A DNA stretch of 64,000 nt from Chryseobacterium sp. MA9 (GCF_024399315.1 NZ_CP075170.1:2170001-2234000), one strand, 5' to 3'; shown: positions 16,493 to 26,221, counted from the stretch's first letter. A program made the numbers and translations. Notes: generated from the letters alone by a model not told the origin.

Positions 16493-17149
16493 ATGTTATC
16501 AACATTGTCAAGAAAAATGCTGATGTGCCTTACAGGACTCTTTTTGGGATTCTTCCTGTTGATTCATTTTCTCGGAAATCTTCAGCTTTTTCTTCCACAA
16601 GAACAGGCACACCTGCAATTTAATGCGTATTCGCATTTTTTATCAGGAAATATTATTATCAAAATAGTTTCTTATGTTTTGTATGCCAGCATCATTCTAC
16701 ACGCCGTAGACGGGCTGATTATTACTTTAAAAAATAAAAAAACCGGTGGCGGTTATCAGTCGGACAGACGTGGAAGAGCCAGTAAATGGGCTTCCAGAAA
16801 TATGGGAATCCTCGGAACATTAATCCTGATTTTCCTGGTGATCCATTTTCAAAATTTCTGGTATATCTACAAATTCGGGAATCCGCCTTTGGATGAAAAC
16901 GGAAATAAAGATTTATACATTCTGGTAGTGAATGTCTTTAAAGAATGGTGGTACGTTATCATTTATATTTTATCAATGATCGCATTGTGCTATCACCTGA
17001 TTCATGGGATACACAGTGCAGTAAGAACTCTGGGATTATATCATCCTAAGTTCGTGCAATGGTTCAAAACTATCGGAATTGCTTATTCAATCATTATCTG
17101 TGTAGGTTTTGCATTGATGCCGGTGTATGTATTCTTTACTTATCATTAA
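16493..17149 (+). CDS. sdhC: Succinate dehydrogenase cytochrome b subunit
   Basis: A 218-residue membrane anchor with five hydrophobic helices, of the type B (diheme b558) family found in Bacteroidota and Bacillus. Histidines in the helices, such as IHFLGN, ILHAVDG, IHFQNF and [10 protein letters not shown], would ligate two hemes and the quinone passes its electrons there. There is no SdhD, as expected for this class. It begins 16 bp after the transporter gene and ends 11 bp before sdhA. Its role is to pass electrons from SdhAB to menaquinone. Confidence 0.92.
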   Translation: MLSTLSRKMLMCLTGLFLGFFLLIHFLGNLQLFLPQEQAHLQFNAYSHFLSGNIIIKIVSYVLYASIILHAVDGLIITLKNKKTGGGYQSDRRGRASKWASRNMGILGTLILIFLVIHFQNFWYIYKFGNPPLDENGNKDLYILVVNVFKEWWYVIIYILSMIALCYHLIHGIHSAVRTLGLYHPKFVQWFKTIGIAYSIIICVGFALMPVYVFFTYH

Positions 17150-17160
17150 ACAGAACGGTC

Positions 17161-19077
17161 ATGATTTTAGATTCAAAAATACCACAAGGCCCATTGGAAC
17201 ATAAATGGGAAAATTATAAAAAGAAAGCGAGACTCGTAAATCCTGCCAACCGTAAAAAACTGGATGTAATTGTTGTAGGAACGGGATTGGCGGGAAGTTC
17301 AATTGCTGCTTCTTTGGGAGAAATGGGATATAATGTCAAATCATTCTGTTTCCAGGACAGCCCGAGAAGAGCGCACTCTGTGGCAGCCCAAGGAGGTGTG
17401 AATGCAGCCAAAAATTATAAAAACGATGGCGACAGTGTGTACAGAATGTTTGTAGACACCTTGAAAGGAGGAGACTTCAGAGCCCGTGAAGCCAATGTAT
17501 ACAGAATGGCAGAATGTTCTCTGAACCTCATCGACCAGGCTGTAGCTCAAGGTGTGCCTTTCGGCAGGGAATATGGAGGATATCTGAACAACCGTTCCTT
17601 CGGAGGGGTTCAGGTGAGCCGTACTTTCTATGCAAGAGGACAAACAGGACAACAGCTGCTTCTGGGAGCTTATCAGGCTTTGATGAGACAAGTTGGAAAA
17701 GGTTCTGTACAATTATTTTCAAGGCATGAAATGCTTGATCTGGTCACTATTGACGGGAAAGCCAGAGGAATTATCGTAAGGAATTTAGACACAGGAGAAA
17801 TTGAAAGACATGCAGCCCATGCTGTAGTATTGGCAACGGGAGGTTACGGAAAAATTTATTATCTGTCCACACTTGCTATGGGTTGCAATGGCTCTGCAAT
17901 CTGGAGAGCCCATAAAAAAGGAGCGTTAATGGCTTCTCCAAGCTGGATTCAGGTACACCCTACTTCTCTTCCACAATCCGGAGATTATCAGTCTAAACTG
18001 ACCTTAATGTCTGAATCATTACGTAATGACGGACGTATCTGGGTGCCACTGAAAGAAGGTGAAAACAGACCTCCCAATGATATTCCTGAAAATGAAAGAG
18101 ATTATTACCTTGAAAGAAGATATCCGGCGTTCGGAAATCTTGCTCCGAGAGATATTTCGTCCCGTGCAGCCAAGGAAAGAATTGATGCTGGTTTTGGAAT
18201 CGGGCCGTTGAAAAATGCAGTATATCTTGATTTTTCAAAAGCAATACAGGAACAGGGAAAAGATAAGATTAAGGAAAAATATGGGAACTTATTCGATATG
18301 TATCTTAAAATAACAGGATATGATGCGTATAAAGAACCCATGATGATCTCCCCGTCAGCACACTTCTCAATGGGCGGACTTTGGGTAGATTATGAGCTGA
18401 TGACTACTGTTCCCGGATTGTTTGCTTTAGGTGAAGCTAATTTTGCGGATCACGGAGCCAACAGATTAGGAGCCAACTCTCTTTTACAAGCTTCCGTAGA
18501 TGGCTATTTCATCGCACCTTACACCATTGCAAACTATTTGGCTGATGAAATTCACACCGGAAAAATTTCACCGGATACGCCTGAATTTGAACAGGCAGAA
18601 AATGCCATTAAAGAACAGATTCGCGATTTTATCAATATCAAAGGAACTAAAACCGTTGATTATTTCCACAAAACACTAGGAAAACTCCTGTACGATTATT
18701 GCGGATTGGCCAGAAACGAAGAAGGACTGAAGTATGCCATTCAGGAAATCAGAAAACTAAAACAGGAATTCTATAAAGATGTAAGAGTTTCCGGGCAGGG
18801 AGACAAAATGAATACCGAACTGGAAAAAGCAGGCCGTGTTGCCGACTATTTCGAAATAGGAGAACTGATGTGCTATGATGCCTTAACCCGCAACGAATCC
18901 TGCGGGGCTCATTTCCGGGAAGAATTCCAGACTCCGGACGGAGAAGCCATGAGAAATGATGCTGAATACCAATTTATCTCCGCATGGGCATGGGCTGGTG
19001 AAAATAGTGAACCTGAACTGATTAAGGAGCCTTTAACCTTTGAAGAAATTCAGCCAACGGTAAGAAGTTACAAATAA
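17161..19077 (+). CDS. sdhA: Succinate dehydrogenase flavoprotein subunit
   Basis: A 638-residue flavoprotein that oxidises succinate to fumarate. It has the FAD Rossmann loop [10 protein letters not shown] (38-47). His72 in AHSVAAQGG is the covalent FAD attachment site. The later motifs [25 protein letters not shown] and [21 protein letters not shown] hold substrate-binding and FAD residues. The frame is open back to 17059 inside sdhC, but ATG 17161 gives the conserved start and avoids a 91-bp overlap. The length suits the type B enzymes that can also work as fumarate reductases. It is the middle gene of sdhCAB. Confidence 0.95.
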   Translation: MILDSKIPQGPLEHKWENYKKKARLVNPANRKKLDVIVVGTGLAGSSIAASLGEMGYNVKSFCFQDSPRRAHSVAAQGGVNAAKNYKNDGDSVYRMFVDTLKGGDFRAREANVYRMAECSLNLIDQAVAQGVPFGREYGGYLNNRSFGGVQVSRTFYARGQTGQQLLLGAYQALMRQVGKGSVQLFSRHEMLDLVTIDGKARGIIVRNLDTGEIERHAAHAVVLATGGYGKIYYLSTLAMGCNGSAIWRAHKKGALMASPSWIQVHPTSLPQSGDYQSKLTLMSESLRNDGRIWVPLKEGENRPPNDIPENERDYYLERRYPAFGNLAPRDISSRAAKERIDAGFGIGPLKNAVYLDFSKAIQEQGKDKIKEKYGNLFDMYLKITGYDAYKEPMMISPSAHFSMGGLWVDYELMTTVPGLFALGEANFADHGANRLGANSLLQASVDGYFIAPYTIANYLADEIHTGKISPDTPEFEQAENAIKEQIRDFINIKGTKTVDYFHKTLGKLLYDYCGLARNEEGLKYAIQEIRKLKQEFYKDVRVSGQGDKMNTELEKAGRVADYFEIGELMCYDALTRNESCGAHFREEFQTPDGEAMRNDAEYQFISAWAWAGENSEPELIKEPLTFEEIQPTVRSYK

Positions 19078-19090
19078 AAAACAGAAAATT

Positions 19091-19843
19091 ATGGATTTAC
19101 ATCTTAAGATATGGAGACAGAAAGACAGAAAAAGTGAAGGAAAACTGGTAAGTTATGACTTGAAAGGATTGAATTCTCATATGTCTTTCCTGGAAATGCT
19201 GGATACACTAAACGAAAAATTGATCATTGAAGGTGACGAGCCTGTAGAATTTGATCATGACTGCCGTGAAGGGATCTGTGGGCAATGTGGTATGATGATC
19301 AACGGGATTGCCCATGGTCCTCTGAAAAACACAACTACCTGTCAGCTTCATTTACGGTCTTTTAAAGATGGGGAAACGATTCTGATAGAACCTTTCCGTG
19401 CTGAAGCTTTTCCTGTAAAGAAAGATTTAAAAGTAGACCGCTCTGCTTTTGACAGAATTATATCTTCGGGAGGTTTTGTATCTGTAAATACAGGTCAGGC
19501 TCCTGATGCCACCGCCATTCCGGTAACTCATCAGACTGCTGAAGAAGCTTTTGATTCCGCAGCCTGTATCGGATGTGGAGCTTGTGTTGCTACCTGTAAA
19601 AACGGAAGTGCAGCATTATTTACCTCCGCAAAAATCACCCATATGGCACTTCTTCCTCAGGGGAAAGAAGAACGAAGCAAAAGGGTTCTGGATATGGTAG
19701 CTCAGATGGACACTGAATTATTCGGACACTGCTCCAATACAGAAGCCTGTGAAGTGGAATGTCCGCAAGGAATTTCCGTACTCAATATCGCCAGAATGAA
19801 TTTTGAGTACAGCAGAGCCTTATTTTTCAGGAAAAAAGCTTAG
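19091..19843 (+). CDS. sdhB: Succinate dehydrogenase iron-sulfur subunit
   Basis: A 250-residue electron-transfer subunit. The N-terminal ferredoxin domain binds [2Fe-2S] with Cys58, Cys63 and Cys66 (CREGICGQC) and Cys84. The C-terminal domain has CIGCGACVATCKNG and CSNTEACEVECPQGI, which together supply ligands for [4Fe-4S] and [3Fe-4S]. It passes electrons from SdhA to the SdhC hemes. It begins 13 bp after sdhA and the operon ends at the hairpin 19880-19923. Confidence 0.95.
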   Translation: MDLHLKIWRQKDRKSEGKLVSYDLKGLNSHMSFLEMLDTLNEKLIIEGDEPVEFDHDCREGICGQCGMMINGIAHGPLKNTTTCQLHLRSFKDGETILIEPFRAEAFPVKKDLKVDRSAFDRIISSGGFVSVNTGQAPDATAIPVTHQTAEEAFDSAACIGCGACVATCKNGSAALFTSAKITHMALLPQGKEERSKRVLDMVAQMDTELFGHCSNTEACEVECPQGISVLNIARMNFEYSRALFFRKKA

Positions 19844-19879
19844 ATACACAAACGAAGAACGCTAAAAATGATAATGTTT

Positions 19880-19923
19880 GAAAGGGTAATTTGCCAATGC
19901 AGGTTTGCCCTTTCTTTTTTTAA
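19880..19923 (+). terminator. Terminator of the porin-transporter-sdhCAB operon
   Basis: GAAAGGG (19880-19886) pairs with CCCTTTC (19908-19914), the inner bases pair further, and a run of T follows. Confidence 0.75.
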
Positions 19924-19930
19924 TTACTTT

Positions 19931-20704
19931 CTATTCGTTCATCATGGCCACTACCCTTGCCGGAGCTGCAGAACCGCCAACAATCTTTAACGGAAATACA
20001 CAGATTTTAAATCCGGATGGAGGCAATGCTCCAAGATTGGTAAGCTGCTCAATGTGTAAATATTCTTTTTCAATTCCTACACGGTGCCCTTCCCAAAAGA
20101 ATTCTGGATCATTGAGTTATTTGGCTTTTTTAGCCATATATCTTAAAGGAAGATCCCAACCCCACTGATCAATTCCCATCACTTTTACGCCCTGATCAAT
20201 CAGCCATTCTGTCGCTTCTTTGCTCATTCCCGTTCCTTTTTCTACAAAATCTGAGGTCCCCATCATTTTATCACGGTCTGTTCTGATCAGTACAATATTT
20301 CCTTGCTGTATCGTGATTCCGTTTTTATCAAGGTCTTTTTTAAGATCATCAACTGTGATAGTCACAAAATCTTCTTTATGAGTACAATTGATCACAATTC
20401 CATCTCCAAAGCACCATTCCAAAGGAATCTGATCTATGGTTTTAGCCGGTTTACCTTCTACTACAGGGCCATAATGCCATGGAGCATCAATATGAGTGGT
20501 GGCATGAAGTCCCATATTTTTGATAGTATCATCTGCCCAGCCTGTCCAGTTTTTAGGAAAAAGCCTCGCTGGAAGTCTTAGCGCCAGACGAATCAGCCAA
20601 TGCGATTTCCGGTGTGCTTTATGTTTGATTTTCACCCTCATAAACCAAGGATCTCCTGCATTGTATTGAATGGGTTTTGTCAGATCAACAATTCTTGTTT
20701 TCAT
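19931..20704 (-). pseudogene. Cyclase family protein gene interrupted by one nonsense codon
   Basis: From ATG 20704 the minus strand reads MKTRIVDLTKPIQYNAGDPWF and then GLHATTHIDAPWHYGP. The last holds the H-x-T-H-x-D-A-P/x-H metal-binding motif of the cyclase/kynurenine formamidase-like family. It stops at TAA 20117-20119 after AKKAK. The same frame then continues LNDPEFFWEGHRVGIEKEY...PPSGFKICVFPLKIVGGSAAPARVVAMMNE to TAG at 19931-19933. That is the normal family ending. Removing the one stop gives about 257 residues, a usual length. A 195-residue truncated product with the metal site may still be made. A sequencing error is possible. Confidence 0.8.
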
Positions 20705-20853
20705 ATGATTTAGGCTAAGAAGCAAAGATAGCAAATACGGCAAAAGCATTGTTGATTCTTGAATAAGAATAATCTATTTTTTAACAAAACAAGATTTCAG
20801 ATTCTTGAATGTTTGTTTGAGTTACAATCTGATCAGTATACGAAAAAAGATTA

Positions 20854-21720
20854 CTAATCTTTTTCTAATTCTATCGGGTTTTCATATTTTTTGTTTTCTT
20901 CTCTTTCCTTTTCTCTCTGTCGTACCATTTCCTGACCTTTTATAATTGTTGTTCCATAACTTGCGAGTATAGCAGCAGAATTGGCATCAGCATTTCTTAA
21001 TGCTTGTTTTAATTTTTGCTGTGTGGTTTCGATTGCTTCATTATATCGGCTTTTCCTAATGGTAATTAATTTACCTTTCAATTTAGAATCAGATACGGAT
21101 TTTACCAATTCAAAATCATAATCTCCTTTTTCATCCGTTATTTTAACAATTAAACCTGGTAATCCGCTGAATTTATATGGACCATAGGGTAACGGAATTT
21201 CGGGGGAATACCAAGCAATCCAGTTTCTTCCTTTAAAAGTAACTTCAGCTCTTTTACAATTGATTGTATTAATTATTTTAGATTCATTAATAAGTTTCCA
21301 ATTCTTTATTATGGGCTCTTTATAAGTAAGTAAAGACATGACAACTGGTGCAAAATATTGTATAGTTTCATTGGATTGTATTACAGTAAAGTGAAAATTA
21401 GTTTCAGGAGTTGATGTTCCATTTTTAATACCAAGGGTAATGCTTCCGTCTGAATTATGTGTGGTTACTCTTGAATTATCTAATACAGAATCCCTTTTAA
21501 GAGAATTCTTACTAGCAAAAAATGCACGATTTTCCCCTATTAATAATGTAAAAAACTCTTCATGTCTATAATCAGTTCGTATATCAAATTTAGCTTTTAA
21601 CTGATAAGTAAACTCACCACATAAAGTATCCTGTTTGTATGATTGGGTAAAGAATATAGCACTATAAAATAAGATGAATAGTTGAAGTATTTTTTTATGG
21701 TAATGCATAGGGTTTTTCAT
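20854..21720 (-). CDS. GLPGLI family protein
   Basis: A 288-residue secreted protein of the Bacteroidota GLPGLI family, named for the motif in GPYKFSGLPGLIVKITDEKGDY. The N-terminus (MKNPMHYHKKILQLFILFYSAIFF) is a signal peptide, so it likely resides in the periplasm. Molecular function is not known for the family. ATG 21720 is preferred over an upstream codon at 21762. The gene follows a small double-glycine peptide gene by 63 bp on the same strand. The second GLPGLI gene of this window (49940-50779) also sits next to GG-leader peptides, so the proteins may take part in the secretion or sensing of such peptides. Confidence 0.88.
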   Translation of the reverse strand: MKNPMHYHKKILQLFILFYSAIFFTQSYKQDTLCGEFTYQLKAKFDIRTDYRHEEFFTLLIGENRAFFASKNSLKRDSVLDNSRVTTHNSDGSITLGIKNGTSTPETNFHFTVIQSNETIQYFAPVVMSLLTYKEPIIKNWKLINESKIINTINCKRAEVTFKGRNWIAWYSPEIPLPYGPYKFSGLPGLIVKITDEKGDYDFELVKSVSDSKLKGKLITIRKSRYNEAIETTQQKLKQALRNADANSAAILASYGTTIIKGQEMVRQREKEREENKKYENPIELEKD

Positions 21721-21783
21721 TATAAAAATAAAACTGCACTTATAGTGAAGGTTATTGACCATAAGTGCATAAATTTAGATTAA

Positions 21784-21987
21784 TTAGGCTAAGTTTTGAC
21801 TAGGACCACTATGAGTTGGTGTTGGACAATTAATTGCTTCAACCCTGTCACGCCATTCGCTAGCTTGTTGCGGAGTCCAATCTTGAGTAGTTATAGCAGT
21901 TATACCACACCTAGTTTCAGCAATCCAAACTTGACCGCCTTTTACCATTTTAAGATCTTCACGCGTCATTTTTTTAAATTTTTTCAT
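21784..21987 (-). CDS. Double-glycine leader peptide upstream of GLPGLI gene
   Basis: A 67-residue peptide. Its leader MKKFKKMTREDLKMVKGG (Gly-Gly at 17-18) is of the common Bacteroidota bacteriocin-like type, cut and exported by C39-peptidase transporters. The mature part has two cysteines (27 and 54), three tryptophans and a hydrophilic tail, with no Ser/Thr-Cys clusters of a lanthipeptide. There is no transporter nearby. It probably shares a transcript with the GLPGLI gene downstream. Biological activity is unknown. Confidence 0.72.
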   Translation of the reverse strand: MKKFKKMTREDLKMVKGGQVWIAETRCGITAITTQDWTPQQASEWRDRVEAINCPTPTHSGPSQNLA

Positions 21988-22295
21988 AAAATATGTTTTT
22001 TAATTAGACCTCAAATATATACAACTAACTCATATCTACAGGATGTTTTTCATTATGTTAAGTAGTTGTTTATCTGGGAAAAACATATTTTTTACTTAAT
22101 TTTTTTTTGTATAAAATTGAATTGGTTTTATCATATTACTTAAACAAAAAAGCATTTATTAAAAAATACTTTTTATTATTTTTTATTTATGTTAAATAAT
22201 TAATTTCAAAGAGAAATTTTTACATCTAAAGGTTGTTTAATTATTCTGGTCCAGCATTATCAAATTTAGCGTTTTTATGTTTCTTTCATTTTGCC
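21988..22295. other. AT-rich spacer, no gene seen
   Basis: About 300 bp of very AT-rich sequence with poly-T/poly-A runs lie between the peptide gene and the membrane protein gene. It must hold the promoter of the peptide-GLPGLI unit. I see no clear terminator, RNA or conserved ORF in it. Confidence 0.5.
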
Positions 22296-23258
22296 CTAAA
22301 ACCCTTTAGGTATCATAATCTTCTTCGGATCATTCTCATCATACATAATCTCAATAGTTCCGTATTTAGGGACAGAAGAGAGATTCAAAAGACTGACAAT
22401 TTTTTTGTAAACAGCAATATGTTCAGCTCCTCTGAAATCTTTAAAGCTTACCTGAAACATAATTTGCGGCTGATCATTTACAAGAAGACCTGTCTGACTT
22501 ACACTGATGATATTGGCTTCAGCACTTCTTCCCGAAAAGAGGATGCGTTCTTCTTTTTTATTTTTAAAAAGTTTGCTGATCAGTAACTGAAAAACCAACA
22601 CATAAATAAGGGTCATTACTCCACTGAAAATGATCGGGTGCATGAAAGTCAGAAATCTCCAGCCAAAATCAAAGGATTCCCGCTTATAGAAATAATAGTA
22701 AAGTCCGATTATATAGGCAATCATCAATACAGCAAACACAATTCTTAAAACGATGCCAGAGATATTGAACCCAACTTTCTGATCACTTAAAATAAAATAA
22801 GGTTCCTGTGATACTTTGGGATTTAGCAGTACTTTTACCTTATGTCCGACATCAAACCTTTTTTCCTGTGGCTTGGAGTCGTGAAACATCATTTCATGTT
22901 CAATCAATGTATTTCTGAGATTAGGAAACGAAAGTACAACCTGAATGATATTCATATTGGTTTTCGGAATATACTTCAGGAGTTTGTAGCTGGTAATTTT
23001 TGCTTCTTTGGGAATTCCGTTCTGTAGTATAGACTGAATAGTATTCTTCTCTTTAAAGGTTTTTATAAAAAGGATATTGATGAAGAAGAAAATCACGTAC
23101 AGCCATATGAGCAAAGAAAAACCGAGATATCCATAGCTCACAGCTAATGAATTTCTCGGTTCTGTTGCGAGTTCCTCACTCATCATATAAATGAAAATCG
23201 GAAAAGGAACGCAGAAAAAAAAGAGAAAAATCCCCCAGAAAATGATCATAAATTTCAT
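22296..23258 (-). CDS. Membrane protein of unknown function (DUF3592-like)
   Basis: A 320-residue protein. Two hydrophobic helices at about 2-27 and 42-66, then a soluble part (AKITSYKLLKYIPKTNMNIIQVVLSFPN...DVGHKVKVLLNPK), then two more helices (about 166-190 and 203-230) and a second soluble part (ANIISVSQTGLLVNDQPQIMFQVSFKD...YGTIEIMYDENDPKKIMI). The two soluble parts look like repeats of a small beta domain as in DUF3592 proteins. The function is unknown. It is a single gene, 61 bp from the NA37 gene stop. Confidence 0.6.
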   Translation of the reverse strand: MKFMIIFWGIFLFFFCVPFPIFIYMMSEELATEPRNSLAVSYGYLGFSLLIWLYVIFFFINILFIKTFKEKNTIQSILQNGIPKEAKITSYKLLKYIPKTNMNIIQVVLSFPNLRNTLIEHEMMFHDSKPQEKRFDVGHKVKVLLNPKVSQEPYFILSDQKVGFNISGIVLRIVFAVLMIAYIIGLYYYFYKRESFDFGWRFLTFMHPIIFSGVMTLIYVLVFQLLISKLFKNKKEERILFSGRSAEANIISVSQTGLLVNDQPQIMFQVSFKDFRGAEHIAVYKKIVSLLNLSSVPKYGTIEIMYDENDPKKIMIPKGF

Positions 23259-23319
23259 AGCTGCTATTTTGTAATCAGCAATAAAGTTATGATATTATTA
23301 TTGAACGGGAGACATGTTT

Positions 23320-24348
23320 TTATACCTCTTTTTCGAAATAAAGTCTGTAATATTTTCCTTTATCATCTTCACCCATTTCGATTTTCTGCCTGTCTCCGTG
23401 GATGTAGATATGGAAGTTTTTATCCAGTTTAATAATACTTTTAAAATGTCTCTGGGTCTTTTTTACCGCGGCTTCACTGATCGGGAATTCTTCGGCAATA
23501 TTCACCTGCATATCCTGTTCGTAATCTGTTTTAAAGTTCACGAAACTTTCAATCACATGCTCATCACCCAATACTTCGCTGGCAAATTCATCCAGTTTAA
23601 ATTCTTCTTTTTCTTTGAAGAAATTGATGGATTTATTAAGGAAATCTGCCTGATCTGCTTTAGAAACTTCAAATTCCTGAGGAAGCTGTTTTGTGATATA
23701 GTCTTTATAAACCATCAAAGCTTCCTGCGTGTGGAAATACTGATCAGTAATTTGTGAAACCTGTAAAAAATCATCATACCAAAAACTTTTTGATTTGTTT
23801 CTATTATCTATAACTGAAATAACATAACCATTTTCACTTTCTGTATTAAAAATCAAACAGCCTCTATCTATTTTAGCCATATTTATTCCCCTCTCACTTA
23901 ATAACTCATAAACATTATTACCATCAAATCTAAGTTTAAGAAAATAATCTAAATTTTCTGCTTTGAAAATTCCAAGACAATCAACTTCATTTTCACCTGA
24001 TATTATAACATTTTTAAAATTTATAATAATAATATCACCATCATTTGCTTTCGCATCATTAGATGATTCAAACATTAATTCAGAAATAGTATGACTAAAT
24101 TCGACAAAGTCCGAACTATTATTAAAAAAATCCTTTACAGTTTGAAATATTCCACTACTATAATTATTAAATTTAAATTTGATATCAAATTTAAAGGAAG
24201 AAAAGGAATATTCTATTAAAACATCCTTATCCTCTTCATTTACTATTTCAGTTTCTTTATCAGAAAGTAATAATTGTCCATTTTTCACTCTATGTACTAT
24301 AAAATTTGAAATTGCTGAATTATAGTAATTTATATTATTTATACTCAT
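23320..24348 (-). CDS. Nucleoid-associated protein, NA37/YejK family, with chimeric composition
   Basis: A 342-residue protein. The stretch SFWYDDFLQVSQITDQYFHTQEALMVYKDYI and the later FKTDYEQDMQVNIAEEFPISEAA and FHIYIHGDRQKIEMG fit the 37-kDa nucleoid-associated family (PF04245). Those proteins bind the nucleoid; their role is little known. The N-terminal part (about 1-195) is coded by DNA of roughly 20-30 percent GC by eye, while the part below 23760 is near 37-45 percent. The change falls right at the conserved SFWYDDF motif. The gene overlaps the membrane protein gene upstream by 4 bp (ATGA), so it is the last gene of a three-gene operon. Confidence 0.75.
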   Translation of the reverse strand: MSINNINYYNSAISNFIVHRVKNGQLLLSDKETEIVNEEDKDVLIEYSFSSFKFDIKFKFNNYSSGIFQTVKDFFNNSSDFVEFSHTISELMFESSNDAKANDGDIIIINFKNVIISGENEVDCLGIFKAENLDYFLKLRFDGNNVYELLSERGINMAKIDRGCLIFNTESENGYVISVIDNRNKSKSFWYDDFLQVSQITDQYFHTQEALMVYKDYITKQLPQEFEVSKADQADFLNKSINFFKEKEEFKLDEFASEVLGDEHVIESFVNFKTDYEQDMQVNIAEEFPISEAAVKKTQRHFKSIIKLDKNFHIYIHGDRQKIEMGEDDKGKYYRLYFEKEV

Positions 24349-24971
24349 TTATCTTCTGTATTAATTTTCTCTTTATTAATTAAATATTGATGTAATTGGC
24401 TAAATCCAAAAATATTCAAAACGGTTTGAATTGTCAAAAATAGTGAAAGAAAAAAACAATATGAAATAATGAATACACCAATAAAATTAATAATGGCAAT
24501 ATAAAGCTCATCATCAATAGTAAATGTATAATTCTTGTCATCAATAAAAATTATAAAATGAACTAGAAAGGCTATAACTAGAGCCACTGTTTGTAAAATA
24601 ATATTCATTCCAAAACCCGCGGACATCTTTTGGTATAAGCTAAAATTGTCAATATCCTTTTTTGTTGGCTCAGTTATCTTATTTAACATTCCTGCCTGTA
24701 CAAATCCTACAACTAAAGAATATCCAGCTAATGTAAAACCTATAATTGTTGGTAAAAAATTTATCATAATAGTTTTAAAATCAACTAGAATATCATAATA
24801 ATTTACCTTAAAAATAAAACAAATAGCACAAATAACTATTGATAAAAACAACGAAACTAGCTCCACCCATGTTGAAAAGAATATTTTCTTGTAACCCAAG
24901 ATTTTTAAAATACCTTTGAATCCTAGAATAGATGTTTCCTTTAGGCTTTCTAATGTATGTTGTGTACTCAT
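24345..24971 (-). CDS. Multi-pass membrane protein of unknown function (middle gene of NA37 module)
   Basis: A 208-residue protein with four clear hydrophobic helices at about 33-55, 66-92, 120-142 and 154-183, and charged ends. I do not recognise a family. It overlaps both neighbours by ATGA, the mark of translational coupling, so the three products probably work together or need set ratios. Codon use is strongly AT-biased like the upstream gene. A membrane protein beside nucleic-acid-related partners is a layout seen in abortive-infection systems, though nothing here proves that. Confidence 0.65.
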   Translation of the reverse strand: MSTQHTLESLKETSILGFKGILKILGYKKIFFSTWVELVSLFLSIVICAICFIFKVNYYDILVDFKTIMINFLPTIIGFTLAGYSLVVGFVQAGMLNKITEPTKKDIDNFSLYQKMSAGFGMNIILQTVALVIAFLVHFIIFIDDKNYTFTIDDELYIAIINFIGVFIISYCFFLSLFLTIQTVLNIFGFSQLHQYLINKEKINTEDK

Positions 24972-25837
24972 CGTTTAAATAAATTAGCTATTTTTTCATA
25001 AATTAATTCGCTCATTCTTGCAGGCAAGCCAAATACTTTTTCTTTAAGGGGAAATTTTTGAGTATTCAAATCTATTACTCTTCCATCATTATCTTCAATT
25101 TTAGCAAGAGTTTCACCATTGCTTAAAGATGATTGCGCTGCACCAAATAATATTTTACTACTTTTTAAATCAATCGAACTTCCATCTTTTCTAGTGGCTT
25201 CGATTTTTGCACGTCCTACATTTGCGTCTTTAATATCTTCGTCGAAAAATTTTTGGATATCAGAAGTATTGTCAGGGTTAGAGTAATTTACTTCAATTGT
25301 TAATTTTCTAATTACAGGTGCTTTTAAAATTTTATCTAAGGTAGAAGCATCACTTTCAACATCTACATCAACTAATTCATTATTTTTAATAACTTCATCA
25401 AGTGCAGAATTTAAATATCTTTTTATTGTATATGGATTCGCCGAGAATTCACTATTCGATATATATACAAACCTGTGTGTTTTTGGAATAAATAAAAAAT
25501 GTGTCCTTTTTGCATCTGGAAAATAATTATCAGGTATAGAAAAATTCTCATCTACATCTAATTGCTCTAAGTTAAACCATTTTTCATTTTCATGAAAGGT
25601 AAATTGAGCCAATACACCTTGAAAATATTTTATATAACCTCCATCTTTTTGAGGAAATAAATTTTGAATAATACAATGTTTTTGATTTGATGAGGCTTTA
25701 TGAATTTTTGCCTTGAATAAATCTTTAAATAGTCTGATATAATCATCCTCATTTAAATGTTTATTTGTGTGTCTATTTTTTAGTTTTACATTTAAAATAA
25801 AGAAGTTAAAAAATTTTTCTTTTTCCTTTTTTGCCAT
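24968..25837 (-). CDS. DUF4747-like protein (first gene of NA37 module)
   Basis: A 289-residue soluble protein from ATG 25837 (MAKKEKEKFFNFFILNVKLK). A codon further up, at 25894, would add a hydrophobic run without support. The stretch YFQGVLAQFTFHENEKWFNLEQLD..., FPDAKRTHFLFIPKTHRFVYI and NPYTIKRYLNSALDEVI follows the layout I remember for DUF4747 proteins, with the conserved P-K-x-H-R/L motif. The later half has a beta-rich VIRKLTIEVNYSNPD part. The function is unknown. It opens the operon, and its low GC suggests it was acquired. Confidence 0.55.
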   Translation of the reverse strand: MAKKEKEKFFNFFILNVKLKNRHTNKHLNEDDYIRLFKDLFKAKIHKASSNQKHCIIQNLFPQKDGGYIKYFQGVLAQFTFHENEKWFNLEQLDVDENFSIPDNYFPDAKRTHFLFIPKTHRFVYISNSEFSANPYTIKRYLNSALDEVIKNNELVDVDVESDASTLDKILKAPVIRKLTIEVNYSNPDNTSDIQKFFDEDIKDANVGRAKIEATRKDGSSIDLKSSKILFGAAQSSLSNGETLAKIEDNDGRVIDLNTQKFPLKEKVFGLPARMSELIYEKIANLFKR

Positions 25838-26056
25838 TTTTGAGTTATTTACGGTTATTAATAGCAATATAAAAAAAAACCAATAAACATACAAATTCCA
25901 TTATATAATCAAATTGATAAAACCCTTATCATTTTGACATGCTTTTTTGTTTAAAAAGCTCAACAACAAAAACACAACATATTAAATATCAGAATTTTAA
26001 ATAAAACCTACTTTCAACGGAATACCATTGGCATCATGATTTGAAAACATAGAAAA

Positions 26057-26221
26057 ATGGACTTAAAAACCTTAAACAGAATAGACAAGTTGAGAAGATT
26101 AAAAAGCAGAGGGCCTGAGACTCCCAAATGGCTGAAGCCTTATCACCTGCTCTTTTTGGCTTTTTTAACCATTTTCATCTTTGGCGCCATCATCAGAATG
26201 CTGGAACAAAATCACCATTAA
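26057..26221 (+). CDS. Small single-pass membrane protein, copy A
   Basis: 54 residues: a basic start (MDLKTLNRIDKLRRLKSRGPETPKWLKPYH) and one hydrophobic helix LLFLAFLTIFIFGAIIRML near the end. It stops 11 bp before the helical protein gene at 26233. The same order, tiny membrane protein then helical protein, is repeated at 26672-27249. No known family. It is supported by the repeated layout and by an N-in/C-out pattern of charges. Confidence 0.6.
   Translation: MDLKTLNRIDKLRRLKSRGPETPKWLKPYHLLFLAFLTIFIFGAIIRMLEQNHH

Noticed and set aside
17059..17160. Longer sdhA N-terminus
   Set aside because: It would overlap sdhC by 91 bp and add Cys-rich residues not found in SdhA; ATG 17161 gives the normal start.
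19905..20168. A plus-strand ORF of 87 codons after sdhB
   Set aside because: It is antisense to the cyclase-family gene and overlaps the sdh terminator; its sequence has no family character.
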